NCBI RefSeq assembly: GCF_000876015.1
Contig: NZ_BBQM01000014.1
Location: 62,001 to 126,000, forward strand
Source of the DNA: Cupriavidus basilensis
GTDB taxonomy: Bacteria > Pseudomonadota > Gammaproteobacteria > Burkholderiales > Burkholderiaceae
Reading direction: 5' to 3'
Length of the DNA: 64,000 bases
The notes under the pieces are model-generated. The model searched no databases. It was not told where the DNA came from and saw only the letters and a list, made by a program, of their open reading frames with translations. Below are positions 17,932-27,691 of the stretch, piece after piece. Within the stretch, counting starts at the first letter, position 1. Every line of letters starts with the position of its first letter. Made by a program: the position numbers and the translations under genes.

Positions 17932-18282
17932 GCGGGCCAGCAGCACCAGCGCGATGGCCACCGCCGCCGGCACGGCCTGCAGCCACAGGATGCGCCGGTT
18001 GGCCGTAAAGGCGCCGAACACTCCGGCCACCAGCACGCAGCCCAGGAAGAACAGCTGCACCGGCACCGCCGCGCCGGCCAGCCCCCACAGCAGGCCGGCG
18101 GCGAGAAAGCCGTTGTAGAGGCCCTGGTTGGCCGCCAGCGCCCGCGTGGCGGTGGCGAATTCCTGCGTCAGCCCGAACGCGCGCAGGCCGCGCGGCCTGT
18201 CCCACAGGAACATCTCCAGCACCATGATGTAGACGTGCTCCAGCGCCACCAGCGCGACCGCTGCAAGGGACAACCATTTCAT
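17929..18282 (-). CDS. DUF1304 family inner-membrane protein
   Basis: This 117-aa protein has four predicted membrane helices, with a conserved HVYIMVLEMFLW segment after the first helix that is typical of DUF1304. Its role is unknown. The ATG at 18282 starts the protein directly at the first helix; an upstream start would add a basic tail of 23 residues. It overlaps a tandem repeat at its 3' end. Confidence 0.85.
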   Translation of the reverse strand: MKWLSLAAVALVALEHVYIMVLEMFLWDRPRGLRAFGLTQEFATATRALAANQGLYNGFLAAGLLWGLAGAAVPVQLFFLGCVLVAGVFGAFTANRRILWLQAVPAAVAIALVLLAR

Positions 18283-18369
18283 GGACAAGGCTCTCGGGAA
18301 AGTACGGCGGGTTGGGAATCGTTGGAATCGCTGCGGGAACGTCGTGGGCAATCGTCGAGGGTAGCCGGC

Positions 18370-18891
18370 TCAGCCCGGCGCGGCCGGCGCCAGCCGCGCG
18401 ATCAGCGCCGCGTGCCGCGGGTACGCGGCCCGCAGGCTGGCGGCGTCGGCCAGCTCGAACTCGCTGAACTCGAAGCCGGGCGCCACCGTGCAACCGACCA
18501 GCGAGAAGCCGTCCGGGTCGCTGCGCTCGGCGGCGAACCAGCAGCCCGCCTTCACCACCGCCTGGAACACCGCGTCGCCATGTTCGAGCGCGTTGCCGAG
18601 CCGGTGCGTGGTCAGGCTGCCGTCCGCCTCCAGCACGTGCACGTGGAGCGGGCAGCCGGCGTAGAAGTGCCAGACCTCGTCGGCGCGGATGCGGTGCCAC
18701 GCCGAGTACGCCCGCTCGCACAGCAGATAGTAGATCGCCGTGGAGGCGGCATGCGTGGCCGCGCCGCCGGCGCCTTCGCGCGCCACGCGCGCGCCGTCGC
18801 GGTGCGTTTCGCGGTAGTAGCCGCCCTCGGGATGCGCCCGCAGGCCGAAACGCGCGATCAGCTGGTCTTGCAGGGCGGGGTCGGCGGGCAT
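18370..18891 (-). CDS. DUF985 cupin protein
   Basis: This 173-aa protein shows the small cupin pattern HPEGGYYRET, then STAIYYLL, WHRIRADEVWHFYAGCPLHVHVL and a C-terminal GCTVAPGFEFSEFELA, all hallmarks of the DUF985 (YML079W-like) cupin family. Histidines in the two cupin motifs could hold a metal. The biochemical role of the family is not established. The ATG at 18891 gives the usual length. It runs in the same direction as the DUF1304 gene 87 bp away and may be co-transcribed. Confidence 0.88.
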   Translation of the reverse strand: MPADPALQDQLIARFGLRAHPEGGYYRETHRDGARVAREGAGGAATHAASTAIYYLLCERAYSAWHRIRADEVWHFYAGCPLHVHVLEADGSLTTHRLGNALEHGDAVFQAVVKAGCWFAAERSDPDGFSLVGCTVAPGFEFSEFELADAASLRAAYPRHAALIARLAPAAPG

Positions 18892-19126
18892 GCGTGGCTC
18901 CGGGGGCGGGAGGTGAATGGAACGTGCATGATAACGGGAGCCGACATGATGCCTGCTGCCCGCGGAAAAGTCAGCGCGGCGTGGCTTCAGGGATTTTGAG
19001 GCAACCATGCAAGACGGCGCCCGCATGCGTGGCGCGGTGGTGGCACACTAGCGCCTATGCCCGCCGGCGCGGACATCCCGTGCGCGCCGCCAGAGATCTT
19101 GGGCAGGCAATGACGCGGAGCGTGGC

Positions 19127-20095
19127 GTGGGCGGTGTGGGCGAACTGAAGACCTTGCTGGAGAATCACGGCGTGGTGCTGGTGTTTCTCAATGTGCTGGC
19201 CGAGCAGGCCGGGCTGCCGGTGCCGGCCGTGCCCATGCTGTTCGTGGCCGGCGCGCTCGGCATGCGCGAGACCGGCCCGTCGATCGGCGTGGTGCTGGCG
19301 GCGGTCATCGTGGCCTGCCTGATCGCCGACACCGCGTGGTATTTCGCCGGCAAGCGGCTGGGCCAGCCGATGCTGCGCACCATCTGCCGCGTCTCGATCT
19401 CGCCCGACAGCTGCATCCGCCAGACCCAGTCGCTCTACCTGCGCGTGGGCCCGCGCTCGCTGGTGTTCGCCAAGCTGCTGCCCGGCGCGGGCGCGCTGTC
19501 CACGGCGATGGCCGGCATGACCGCCACGCCGTTCCCGGTATTCCTGTTCTACGACGCGCTGGGCGCGCTGGTGTGGGCCGGCGGCGCGCTGCTGATCGGC
19601 ATCGTGTTTACCGATTTCGTGGAAGTGATCCTGCTCGCCTTCAGCACCTACGGCCCGGTGGCGGTGATGGCGGTGGTGGGCGCGTTCGCGGCCTTCGTGG
19701 CGTACAAGTTCGTGCGGCGCGTGCGCTTGCTGCGGCGCACCCGCCGCGTGCGCCGCATGACGGTCGAGGAACTGGAGTCGCGCCGCGGCGGCGAGCGCGG
19801 CCCGCTCGTGCTCGACGTGCGCAGCAGCGCCGAGGAGCGCATTCCCGGCGCCATGACGATGGACCTGCACGCGCCGCTGGAGATGCTGGCGGCGCATCCC
19901 GTGACCACCGAGATCGTCATCTACTGCGCGTGCCCGAACGAGGTGTCCGCCGCGATCCTCGCCGAGCGGCTGCAGGCCGCGGGCTACCTCAACACCTGGG
20001 CGCTGGCCGGCGGCTTCGACGAATGGAAGCGCCTGCAGGACAGCGCCTCCGCCGTGGAAGACCTGGCCCAGGAACCCGCGCCGCGCGCTTCCTGA
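19127..20095 (+). CDS. DedA family membrane protein fused to a rhodanese domain
   Basis: This 322-aa protein joins two domains. Residues 1-195 are a DedA/SNARE-associated membrane domain with the conserved E-x-x-G-x-P-x-P (EQAGLPVPAVP) re-entrant motif and FAKLLPGAGALSTAMAG. Residues 211-305 are a rhodanese domain with LVLDVRSSAEE...IPGA and an active-site loop YCACPNE (Cys267 likely catalytic). DedA proteins act in lipid scrambling and envelope homeostasis; the rhodanese could sense or transfer sulfur at the membrane. Start is GTG 19127, with GGAG about 7 nt upstream. The gene stands alone. Confidence 0.88.
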   Translation: MGGVGELKTLLENHGVVLVFLNVLAEQAGLPVPAVPMLFVAGALGMRETGPSIGVVLAAVIVACLIADTAWYFAGKRLGQPMLRTICRVSISPDSCIRQTQSLYLRVGPRSLVFAKLLPGAGALSTAMAGMTATPFPVFLFYDALGALVWAGGALLIGIVFTDFVEVILLAFSTYGPVAVMAVVGAFAAFVAYKFVRRVRLLRRTRRVRRMTVEELESRRGGERGPLVLDVRSSAEERIPGAMTMDLHAPLEMLAAHPVTTEIVIYCACPNEVSAAILAERLQAAGYLNTWALAGGFDEWKRLQDSASAVEDLAQEPAPRAS

Positions 20096-20103
20096 GCGCG
20101 GTT

Positions 20104-20787
20104 CTAGCAGCCGACCCAGTAGGCGTAACCGACCAGCCGTTCGCCGAGGAAATACAGGCGGTACTGGTCGCCGTCGCCGTCCAGCGTGTACAGCGTGGTG
20201 TAGTCCAGGTGCTCGAGCGGGTCGCCCTCGTCGCGGTCGGACGGGCTGCGCACCTTGCCGGGCGCCTCGGCCATCTTCCAGTGCGGGTTCCGGCGCAGCG
20301 CCGCGTCGAGCTGGCCCAGCGTGGTGGCGGCGGTGATGTCGCGGCCTTCGAGCTTGAGCGTCAGGCCCGCCGGGATGCCGTGCAGCGCGCGGATCACGGC
20401 GTCGCCGCTGCGGCCCACCTCGATCAGCGCGTCCGGGTAGCGGTAGTCCATGAGGTGCTCTTCGTCTAGCGCCGTGCCGCATTCCTCCTGGTTGGGCGTG
20501 ATCTCGGGCGGCTTGCCCCAGGCCGCCTGCACGTCCGCCATGCTGGTCAGCCCGCGCAGCGCCACCAGCGGGCGCGCCAGCGGCGCGGGGGCGAAGGCGG
20601 GCGCGTCATCGGGCGGCGTGGCATCGCCGTCGCGCGCGGCCTGCGCGGCGGAGGCCGGCGCCGGGGCGGCCGGCGTGCCCGCCTCGCGCTCGCAGCCCGG
20701 CAGGGCCGCCAGCGCGGCGCAGGCGGCGAAGATGGACAGGCAGCGCGGCAGCAGCGCGCCGGCGGGAGCATTCGGGCAGGACGTCAT
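20104..20787 (-). CDS. hypothetical lipoprotein
   Basis: This 227-aa protein starts with a hydrophobic signal ending in LAALPGC, a lipobox, followed by an Ala/Pro-rich linker. The mature part contains the pattern MADVQAAWGKPPEITPN, which resembles the 'V...G.P' start of BamE/SmpA-like domains, and ends YRLYFLGERLVGYAYWVGC. A similarity to outer-membrane assembly lipoproteins is only suggested. It converges with the DedA gene with 8 bp between stops. Confidence 0.75.
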   Translation of the reverse strand: MTSCPNAPAGALLPRCLSIFAACAALAALPGCEREAGTPAAPAPASAAQAARDGDATPPDDAPAFAPAPLARPLVALRGLTSMADVQAAWGKPPEITPNQEECGTALDEEHLMDYRYPDALIEVGRSGDAVIRALHGIPAGLTLKLEGRDITAATTLGQLDAALRRNPHWKMAEAPGKVRSPSDRDEGDPLEHLDYTTLYTLDGDGDQYRLYFLGERLVGYAYWVGC

Positions 20788-21037
20788 GCAAAAAGAATAG
20801 CCACTGGGGCAGGGACCGCATCAGGTGCGCAACCATACACCGAAGCGCACAGGCTGAACATGCCCGCTTGGTGGGCTGCCGAACGGAAGCGGCGCGCTGT
20901 ACCGCATCACGCTTTCATGCTGTCTTGGGCCGCTTCATGCCGCCCCGCGCCGGCGCGGGCGGCCCGCCCGGCACTTCGCGCCGCCACCCGCCGTGGCGCC
21001 GCCTATACTTGGGCGGACATCTGCGAGGGAGAGCCGC

Positions 21038-23896
21038 ATGCCTGCCGAAGACCAGCCTTCCGGAGATGAACCCGCCCGCATCGCGCGGCGCCGCCGGCAG
21101 CTCGGCATTCCCCGGCGCGCGCGCGACGGCGAGGGCAACTGGGCGCTGGCGCTGTCGGGCGGCGGCATCCGCAGCGCCACCTTCTGCCTGGGCGTGATGC
21201 AGGCGCTGGCCAAGGCGCCGCCGCCGCAACTGGCCGGGCGGGCGCCGCCGCCCGGCGCCGCGCCCGCCGACGTACAGGAAGGCGACGGCCCCGACGCCAT
21301 CGCGCCGGCCCCCGCGCCGGCCACCGCCGCGCTGCTCGGCCAGTTCGACTACCTCTCCACCGTCAGCGGCGGCGGCTACCTCGGCGCCTTCTTCTGCAGC
21401 CTGTTCGTGCCCGGGCGCCTGAAGCCCGGCACCAGCGCCGCCGAGGCCGCGGCGCTGGCCTACCGCACGCTGGAGCAGGAGCCGCCCGGGCGCATCCGTT
21501 CCTCGGTGTCCTATGCCGCCGAGCCCGGCCGCGCGGCGGTGGCGTGGCTGCGCGAGAACGGGCGCTACCTGACCCCGTCCGGCGGCGGCGATTCGCTCTA
21601 CGCGGCCGCGCTGGTGGTGCGCAACTGGTTCGCCATGCAGTACGTGATCGGCAGCGCGTTGCTGTTGCTGCTGGCGGTGCTGGCCCTGCTGCGCCATCTT
21701 GCCGTGGGCTGCTGGATCGGCCTGGGCCGGCACCAGATGGACCTGCTGCACGACGCGCGCCAGGTGTTCAACGAAGGCGGCATGGCGATCTGGTGGAGCG
21801 AGCTGCTGTGGCTGCCGCTGGCGGCGCTGCTGCTGCTGGCGGTGCCGCCCGCGGTGGCGTACTGGCTGGTCTACCCGCGCGCCGGCGAGGCGCAGCCGGC
21901 GCTGCGCTTCGACAGCCTCGCCACGCGGCTGGCCGCGCTGGCGGGCGCGGCGATGCTGGGGCTGGCGGCGTGGCTGCACTGGCTCGGGCCGGGCCTCGTG
22001 GTGTCCTGCCTGCTGCTCGGCGCGGGCGTGCTGTGCTGGCTCGGCGTGGCCTGCTGCTTCGTCCTGTGCCGCGAGCCGCCCGCCACGGTGCAGGCCTACC
22101 GCGTGCGCGCCACGCGCGCGCTGAGCGGCGCGGTCGGCATCGTGCTGTGGCTGGCGGCGCTGGGCGTGGCGGACACCGTGGCGCGCACGTTCTACCTGTA
22201 CACGCAGTCCAGCGGCCATCCGTGGGGCGCGCTCGGCCCGGCCGGCGCGCTCGGCGCCCTGGTCTGGCTGGTGCGCTACGGCGCCGGCATGCTCGACGGC
22301 AAGGGCGAGGGCGGCGCGGGCAAGGGCGGCATCGTGGCCGCGCTGGCGCGCCTGCCGGTGTCGCTGCTGGCCGGCAGCGCCGCCGCCGTGCTGGCGCTGC
22401 TGGTGTTCGTGCTGTGGTCGTGGCTGGTGCTGTGGGTGCGCTGGAACGGCGCCGAGCCGGTCGACTGGCTGGTGTTCGGCAATGCCTACACCACGCCCGT
22501 GCTGGGCACGCTGAGCGCGCTGGCGCTCGGGCTCACGCTGATCGCCGGGCGCTTCGCCGGTTTCCTCAATCTGTCCACGCTGCAGCAGTTCTACTCGGCG
22601 CGGCTCACGCGCGCCTACCTGGGCGGCTCCAACGGTCAGCGCTTCGCGCCGCCCGCCGGCGCCGGGTCCGCCGCGCGGCAGCACGCCGCGCAGCGCGCGC
22701 GCCTGAGCGTGGCCGAGCCGGCCGAGGGCGACGCGCTGAGCCTCAACGCCTACTACGATCCCGCCATGCTGGCGCCGCTGCACCTGATCAACGTCACGCT
22801 CAACCTGACCGTGGACCCGGCCGAGCAACTGGTGCAGCGCGACCGCAAGGGCAAGCCGCTGTGCATCGCGCCGGGGCCGTTCACGCTGCCGCCCACCGCC
22901 GCGCGCGGGCTGCCGCCCGATGCCTTCGTGCGCTTCACCGTGGACGGCCAGCGCTTCTTTCCGGAGACGCACAAGGCTGGCGGCAGCGAGCTGGCGCAGT
23001 CGCGCACGCTGGGCGACTGGATCGCCACCTCGGGCGCGGCCATCTCCACCGGCCTGGGGCGCTCCACCACGCTCGGCACCTCGCTGCTGCTGGGGCTGGC
23101 CAACCTGCGCCTGGGCACGTGGTGGCCGTCCTATCCGCTCGATGCCGGCAGCGCGCCGCGCGCCGGCGGCGCCGAGCGCGACCGCGTGCAGGCCGACCGG
23201 CCCGGCAGGCCGTGGCTGGGCGCGTGCATTTCGCTGTTCCGCACGCAGTACTACCTGGCGTGCGAGTTGAGCGCGCGCTTCCACGGCACCCACCGCGGCT
23301 GGCAATACCTGTCCGACGGCGGCCACTTCGAGAACACCGCGGTCTACGAGCTGCTGCGCCCGGAGCGCCGGGTGTCGCTGATCGTGCTGTGCGATTGCGG
23401 GGCGGACCCGCGCTACCAGTTCGGCGACCTCGCCAACCTGATCCGGCTGGCGCGCATCGACCTGGGGCTGGAGATCGTGGTCGATGGTGCCGCCGCCGAG
23501 GACCCGCTGCTCGGCGGCGTGTTCGGCACGCCCGCGGATTTCCCGCCGCAGGCGCGCGGCGCGGGCAGCAACGAAGCTGGCGACAAAACCGGCGACAAAA
23601 CCGGTGACAAGTGTGCGCTGCTGCTCAACGTCTATCGCGCCGGCGAGCCCGCCGCCGCGCGCAGCCCGGTCGCGCGCATCGTGCTGCTCAAGCCGTGCCC
23701 GCTCGCCGGCGCGCCGGCCGACGTGCGGCAATACGGCGCCAGCCATCCGGCCTTCCCGCAGGAGCCCACCAGCGACCAGTTCTTCGACGAGGCGCAGTGG
23801 GAGAGCTACCGCGAGCTCGGCTTCGTCATCGGCCAGCGCGTGTTCGGCGGCGGCGCGGCGGGCGACGCGGTGGCGCGGGCGCTATGGGCTCGCTGA
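21038..23896 (+). CDS. patatin-like phospholipase with an inserted multi-span membrane region
   Basis: This 952-aa protein begins as a patatin lipase: oxyanion loop SGGGIR (40-45) and nucleophile Ser110 in YLSTVSGGGYLG. Residues 198-530 then contain roughly eight hydrophobic segments. The patatin fold resumes afterwards and the catalytic Asp760 lies in SDGGHFENT. The Ser-Asp dyad is thus split by a membrane domain, so the enzyme should act at the inner membrane on phospholipids or other acyl esters. A short GDKTGDKTGDK repeat lies near residue 850. SD GAGGGAG precedes ATG 21038. No immunity-like or secretion gene is adjacent. Confidence 0.85.
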   Translation: MPAEDQPSGDEPARIARRRRQLGIPRRARDGEGNWALALSGGGIRSATFCLGVMQALAKAPPPQLAGRAPPPGAAPADVQEGDGPDAIAPAPAPATAALLGQFDYLSTVSGGGYLGAFFCSLFVPGRLKPGTSAAEAAALAYRTLEQEPPGRIRSSVSYAAEPGRAAVAWLRENGRYLTPSGGGDSLYAAALVVRNWFAMQYVIGSALLLLLAVLALLRHLAVGCWIGLGRHQMDLLHDARQVFNEGGMAIWWSELLWLPLAALLLLAVPPAVAYWLVYPRAGEAQPALRFDSLATRLAALAGAAMLGLAAWLHWLGPGLVVSCLLLGAGVLCWLGVACCFVLCREPPATVQAYRVRATRALSGAVGIVLWLAALGVADTVARTFYLYTQSSGHPWGALGPAGALGALVWLVRYGAGMLDGKGEGGAGKGGIVAALARLPVSLLAGSAAAVLALLVFVLWSWLVLWVRWNGAEPVDWLVFGNAYTTPVLGTLSALALGLTLIAGRFAGFLNLSTLQQFYSARLTRAYLGGSNGQRFAPPAGAGSAARQHAAQRARLSVAEPAEGDALSLNAYYDPAMLAPLHLINVTLNLTVDPAEQLVQRDRKGKPLCIAPGPFTLPPTAARGLPPDAFVRFTVDGQRFFPETHKAGGSELAQSRTLGDWIATSGAAISTGLGRSTTLGTSLLLGLANLRLGTWWPSYPLDAGSAPRAGGAERDRVQADRPGRPWLGACISLFRTQYYLACELSARFHGTHRGWQYLSDGGHFENTAVYELLRPERRVSLIVLCDCGADPRYQFGDLANLIRLARIDLGLEIVVDGAAAEDPLLGGVFGTPADFPPQARGAGSNEAGDKTGDKTGDKCALLLNVYRAGEPAAARSPVARIVLLKPCPLAGAPADVRQYGASHPAFPQEPTSDQFFDEAQWESYRELGFVIGQRVFGGGAAGDAVARALWAR

Positions 23897-23958
23897 TGGC
23901 GCGCTGAGGCCCTGCGCTTGTCTGTGGCGGCTGTCGGCCCGATGCCGGCGCCGCCGCG

Positions 23959-24957
23959 CTACGAAGCCGCACCGTGCGCGGCCAGCACCGGGTCGCCCTC
24001 GAGCGCGCTGGAGGGGCGGCCGTCCACGCCCACCGGCACGTCGCCCACCAGCGTGATGCGGTAGAGCTGGCGGTCGAAATCGAGGTCGAAGATGTCGGCC
24101 GGCGCCAGGTGCGCGGTGGCGCGGTTGTCCCAGAACGCGATGCTGCCCGGCTCCCACTTGAAGCGCACCGTGTATTCCGGGCGCACCACGTGTTCCCACA
24201 GCAGCTCCAGCAGTTGCTGGCTCTCGCGCGGCGCGAAGCCGGACAGCGACTTGAGGAAGCTCGGGCTGACGTAGAGCGCGTGCTCGCCGGTCTCGGGGTG
24301 CACGCGCACCAGCGGATGCTCGCTGACCAGCGAGCGGCTCTTGACCGCGCGCTCGAACTCGCCGGTAGCGCTGGCGCCGGCCGGCGCGGTGAAGCGGTGC
24401 ACGCCGCGCAGGCCGTCCACGATGCGGCGCAGCGGCTCGGACAGGCCCTGGTAGGCGGCCACGAGGTTGGTCCACTGCGTGTCGCCGCCATAGGGCGGGA
24501 TCACCACGCCGCGCAGGATGGAGGCGGCCGGCGGGTTGACCGCCGCGGTCACGTCGGTGTGCCAGCCGGTCCACGGGCGCTGGATCGCCTGGCCCTCGAA
24601 GCGGTTGGCCTTGCGGTGCTTGCTGATCGAGTACAGCTCGGGAAAGCCGTCCACGTGGCCGAACACGGGATGCCCGACGGTGAGCTCGCCGAACTGCCGG
24701 GCAAAGGCGATGTGCTGCTCGTGCGACAGGTGCTGGTCGCGGAAGAACACCACCTTCCACTTCAGCAGCGCGGCGCGGATCGCCGCCACCTGTGCCGGCG
24801 GCAGCGGCGCGCGCAGGTCCACGCCGTCGATGCGCGCGCCGATGTGCGCGGAAAGCGGGTGCACGGTGAGCGGTTGTCCGGCGGCGTGCCGGCGCGCGGC
24901 GTCCGCGGTGGTATCGGTCACGGCGGCGGTCACAGCGGCGGTCGCGGCGACGGTCAT
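23959..24957 (-). CDS. TauD/TfdA family 2-oxoglutarate-dependent dioxygenase
   Basis: This 332-aa protein has the iron-binding facial triad H133-x-D135 (GWHTD) and H283 (RATAH), with R300 near the C-terminus for 2-oxoglutarate. The closest look is to the alkylsulfatase/taurine dioxygenase group. It oxidises a carbon next to a sulfonate, sulfate or ether group, but the substrate is not defined by context because no sulfonate transporter is nearby. The ATG at 24957 is preferred, with AAGGAG 7 nt upstream. The 297 bp to the next gene hold nothing recognisable. Confidence 0.88.
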   Translation of the reverse strand: MTVAATAAVTAAVTDTTADAARRHAAGQPLTVHPLSAHIGARIDGVDLRAPLPPAQVAAIRAALLKWKVVFFRDQHLSHEQHIAFARQFGELTVGHPVFGHVDGFPELYSISKHRKANRFEGQAIQRPWTGWHTDVTAAVNPPAASILRGVVIPPYGGDTQWTNLVAAYQGLSEPLRRIVDGLRGVHRFTAPAGASATGEFERAVKSRSLVSEHPLVRVHPETGEHALYVSPSFLKSLSGFAPRESQQLLELLWEHVVRPEYTVRFKWEPGSIAFWDNRATAHLAPADIFDLDFDRQLYRITLVGDVPVGVDGRPSSALEGDPVLAAHGAAS

Positions 24958-25254
24958 GGCGAGGCTCCTTGGCAAGGGAAGAGGGCGGCGCCTGCCGCCA
25001 AAGCGCTACCATATGCCGTGCCGCGCGGCGTGCTCAACGAAGGAATTCGGCTTTGCATATGCGCGCAAGCCGCATCGCCGCCGGGGTCGCGCGGGCCACG
25101 CCTTGCCGCGCGGCGCGGCGGCGCGGACAATGGCACGCACACCGCCAGCCGAACCGAGAGAAGCCATTCCATGCCACCTGCCGTTGCCGCCCTCACGCAC
25201 GGGGCCGCGCGCCTTGCCGCAGCGCGGCGCGGTTTGCCGCCGAGGTGAACCGCC

Positions 25255-25719
25255 GTGGATGACGCCAAAGCCGGCCCGCGCGACGCCGTGCCGCCCCGGG
25301 CCCGCGCCGCGGCGCAGGTCGACGACGCCCCGCTGCGCTTGGCGCGCACGCGCGCGGCGCGCGCGCTGCTGACCGCGCTGGCGCTGACCAGCCTGGGCGT
25401 GGCCATCCTCGGCCTGTTCATTCCGGGGCTGCCGAGCACGGAATTCGTGCTGCTGGCCGCGTGGGCCGCGGCCAAGGGCTCGCCGCGGCTGCACGCATGG
25501 CTGCTCGGCCACCGCGTGTTCGGCCCCATGCTCTACAACTGGCATCACGGCCGCATGGTCAGCCGCCGCGCCAAGTGGAGCGCCACGGCGGCGATGACGG
25601 TGTGCGCCGGCGTGCTGCTGTACGGCATGCACCGGCCCTGGCTGGCCTATGCCGCGATCGCGTGCATGGCCTGCGTGCTGGCGTGGCTGTGGCGCCGGCC
25701 GGAGCCGCCGGCTTCCTAA
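25255..25719 (+). CDS. DUF454 (YbaN-like) inner-membrane protein
   Basis: This 154-aa protein has about three hydrophobic helices and the typical YbaN pattern: LGVAILGLFIPGLPSTEFVLLAAWAAAKGSP is the hallmark region (residues 49-79), followed by LLGHRVFGPMLYNWHHGRMVSRRAK. Function is unknown. Start is GTG 25255 after GAGGTGA. The stop overlaps that of the convergent TetR gene. Confidence 0.85.
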   Translation: MDDAKAGPRDAVPPRARAAAQVDDAPLRLARTRAARALLTALALTSLGVAILGLFIPGLPSTEFVLLAAWAAAKGSPRLHAWLLGHRVFGPMLYNWHHGRMVSRRAKWSATAAMTVCAGVLLYGMHRPWLAYAAIACMACVLAWLWRRPEPPAS

Positions 25720-26384
25720 ACCCTCTGCGGCGCCTTTGTTCTGGCCGCTTTGGCAGGCCTTGCGGGCGGCGCCGGCCAGGCCAGCATCGCCATCTCCGCC
25801 AGCCCTTCCAGCGCGGCGCGCGTGGCGCCGTCGCGCGCCTGCATCGACATGCCCTGCATCACCGCGTTGAAGAAGCGCGCCAGCGCCGCCGCGTCGGCGC
25901 CCGCGGGCAGCTCGCCCGCGGCGATGCCGGCCTCGATGCGCGCCTGCATGGCCTGTTCCTTTTCCCGGCGGCGCAGGCGCAGCGTGTCCTCGATGTAGGC
26001 GCAGTCCGCCGAGCAGCTGGTGCCGCTCATCAGGAAGCAGCCGGCCGGGCTGCCCTTGGCGCTGAACAGCGCGGCCGCGCCGGCCAGCAGGTCGCGCACC
26101 GCGTCGCGCGCGCTGCCGCCGGCTTCCAGCGGGCCGTACAGCAGCGCGCCGTGGGTCTCGGCGTAGCGGTCCACGGCTTCGTAGAACAATTGCTCCTTGC
26201 TGCCGAAGGCGGCGTACAGGCTGGGGGCGGTGATCGCCATCGCCTCGGTGAGCGCAGCGACCGAGGTGGACTCGTAGCCGTGGCGCCAGAACAGCGCCAG
26301 GGCCTGGCCCAGCGCCGCGTCGCGATCGAATTGCCGGGGTCGTCCGCGGCCCGCGCCGGAAACACTCTTTTTCATAGTGGTCAT
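25716..26384 (-). CDS. TetR/AcrR family transcriptional regulator
   Basis: This 222-aa protein has an N-terminal TetR helix-turn-helix (RDAALGQALALFWRHGYEST...ITAPSLYAAFGSKEQLFYEAV) and a C-terminal domain with a conserved-looking CFLMSGTSCSADCAYIE cysteine cluster that may sense electrophiles or metals. It is divergent from the flavin-dependent oxidoreductase at 26496 and probably represses it and itself through the palindrome between them. The stop codon overlaps the convergent DUF454 stop by two bases. Confidence 0.9.
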   Translation of the reverse strand: MTTMKKSVSGAGRGRPRQFDRDAALGQALALFWRHGYESTSVAALTEAMAITAPSLYAAFGSKEQLFYEAVDRYAETHGALLYGPLEAGGSARDAVRDLLAGAAALFSAKGSPAGCFLMSGTSCSADCAYIEDTLRLRRREKEQAMQARIEAGIAAGELPAGADAAALARFFNAVMQGMSMQARDGATRAALEGLAEMAMLAWPAPPARPAKAARTKAPQRV

Positions 26385-26418
26385 TATATTTTTCCGTTGC
26401 CAGTCGCACCAGCCTGTG

Positions 26419-26444
26419 ATTAATATAGCGATCGTTCAATAAAT
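26419..26444. promoter_or_regulatory. imperfect palindrome, candidate TetR operator
   Basis: A 26-bp imperfect palindrome centred on CGATCG (26429-26434), with nine of thirteen half-site positions symmetric. It lies in the AT-rich divergent promoter region of the TetR and oxidoreductase genes. Confidence 0.4.
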
Positions 26445-26495
26445 CGTCGAGCCGGCCGCAGTCCGTCGCCCCCATCGACGTTCCGCATCTACGCC

Positions 26496-27524
<1,029 letters not shown>

Positions 27525-27691
27525 GTTTGCGCGGCTGACGCACGGAAGGGGCCGCCGCGGACCCCGCCAGCAAGCTTTCCGTTCCCTGCCTACAATGTGC
27601 TTTTCGCCGCGCCGGCCACCGGCGCGGCACCCTGCCGCCGACGGGCCGGCCTGACGGGGGCACATCGCATGCAACTCGCGGAGCAAAACGG

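Noticed and set aside
20915-23746. 943-codon minus-strand frame opposite the patatin gene
   Set aside because: Low-complexity Arg/Gln/His/Ala translation typical of the antisense of GC-rich genes; the plus-strand patatin has clear catalytic motifs.
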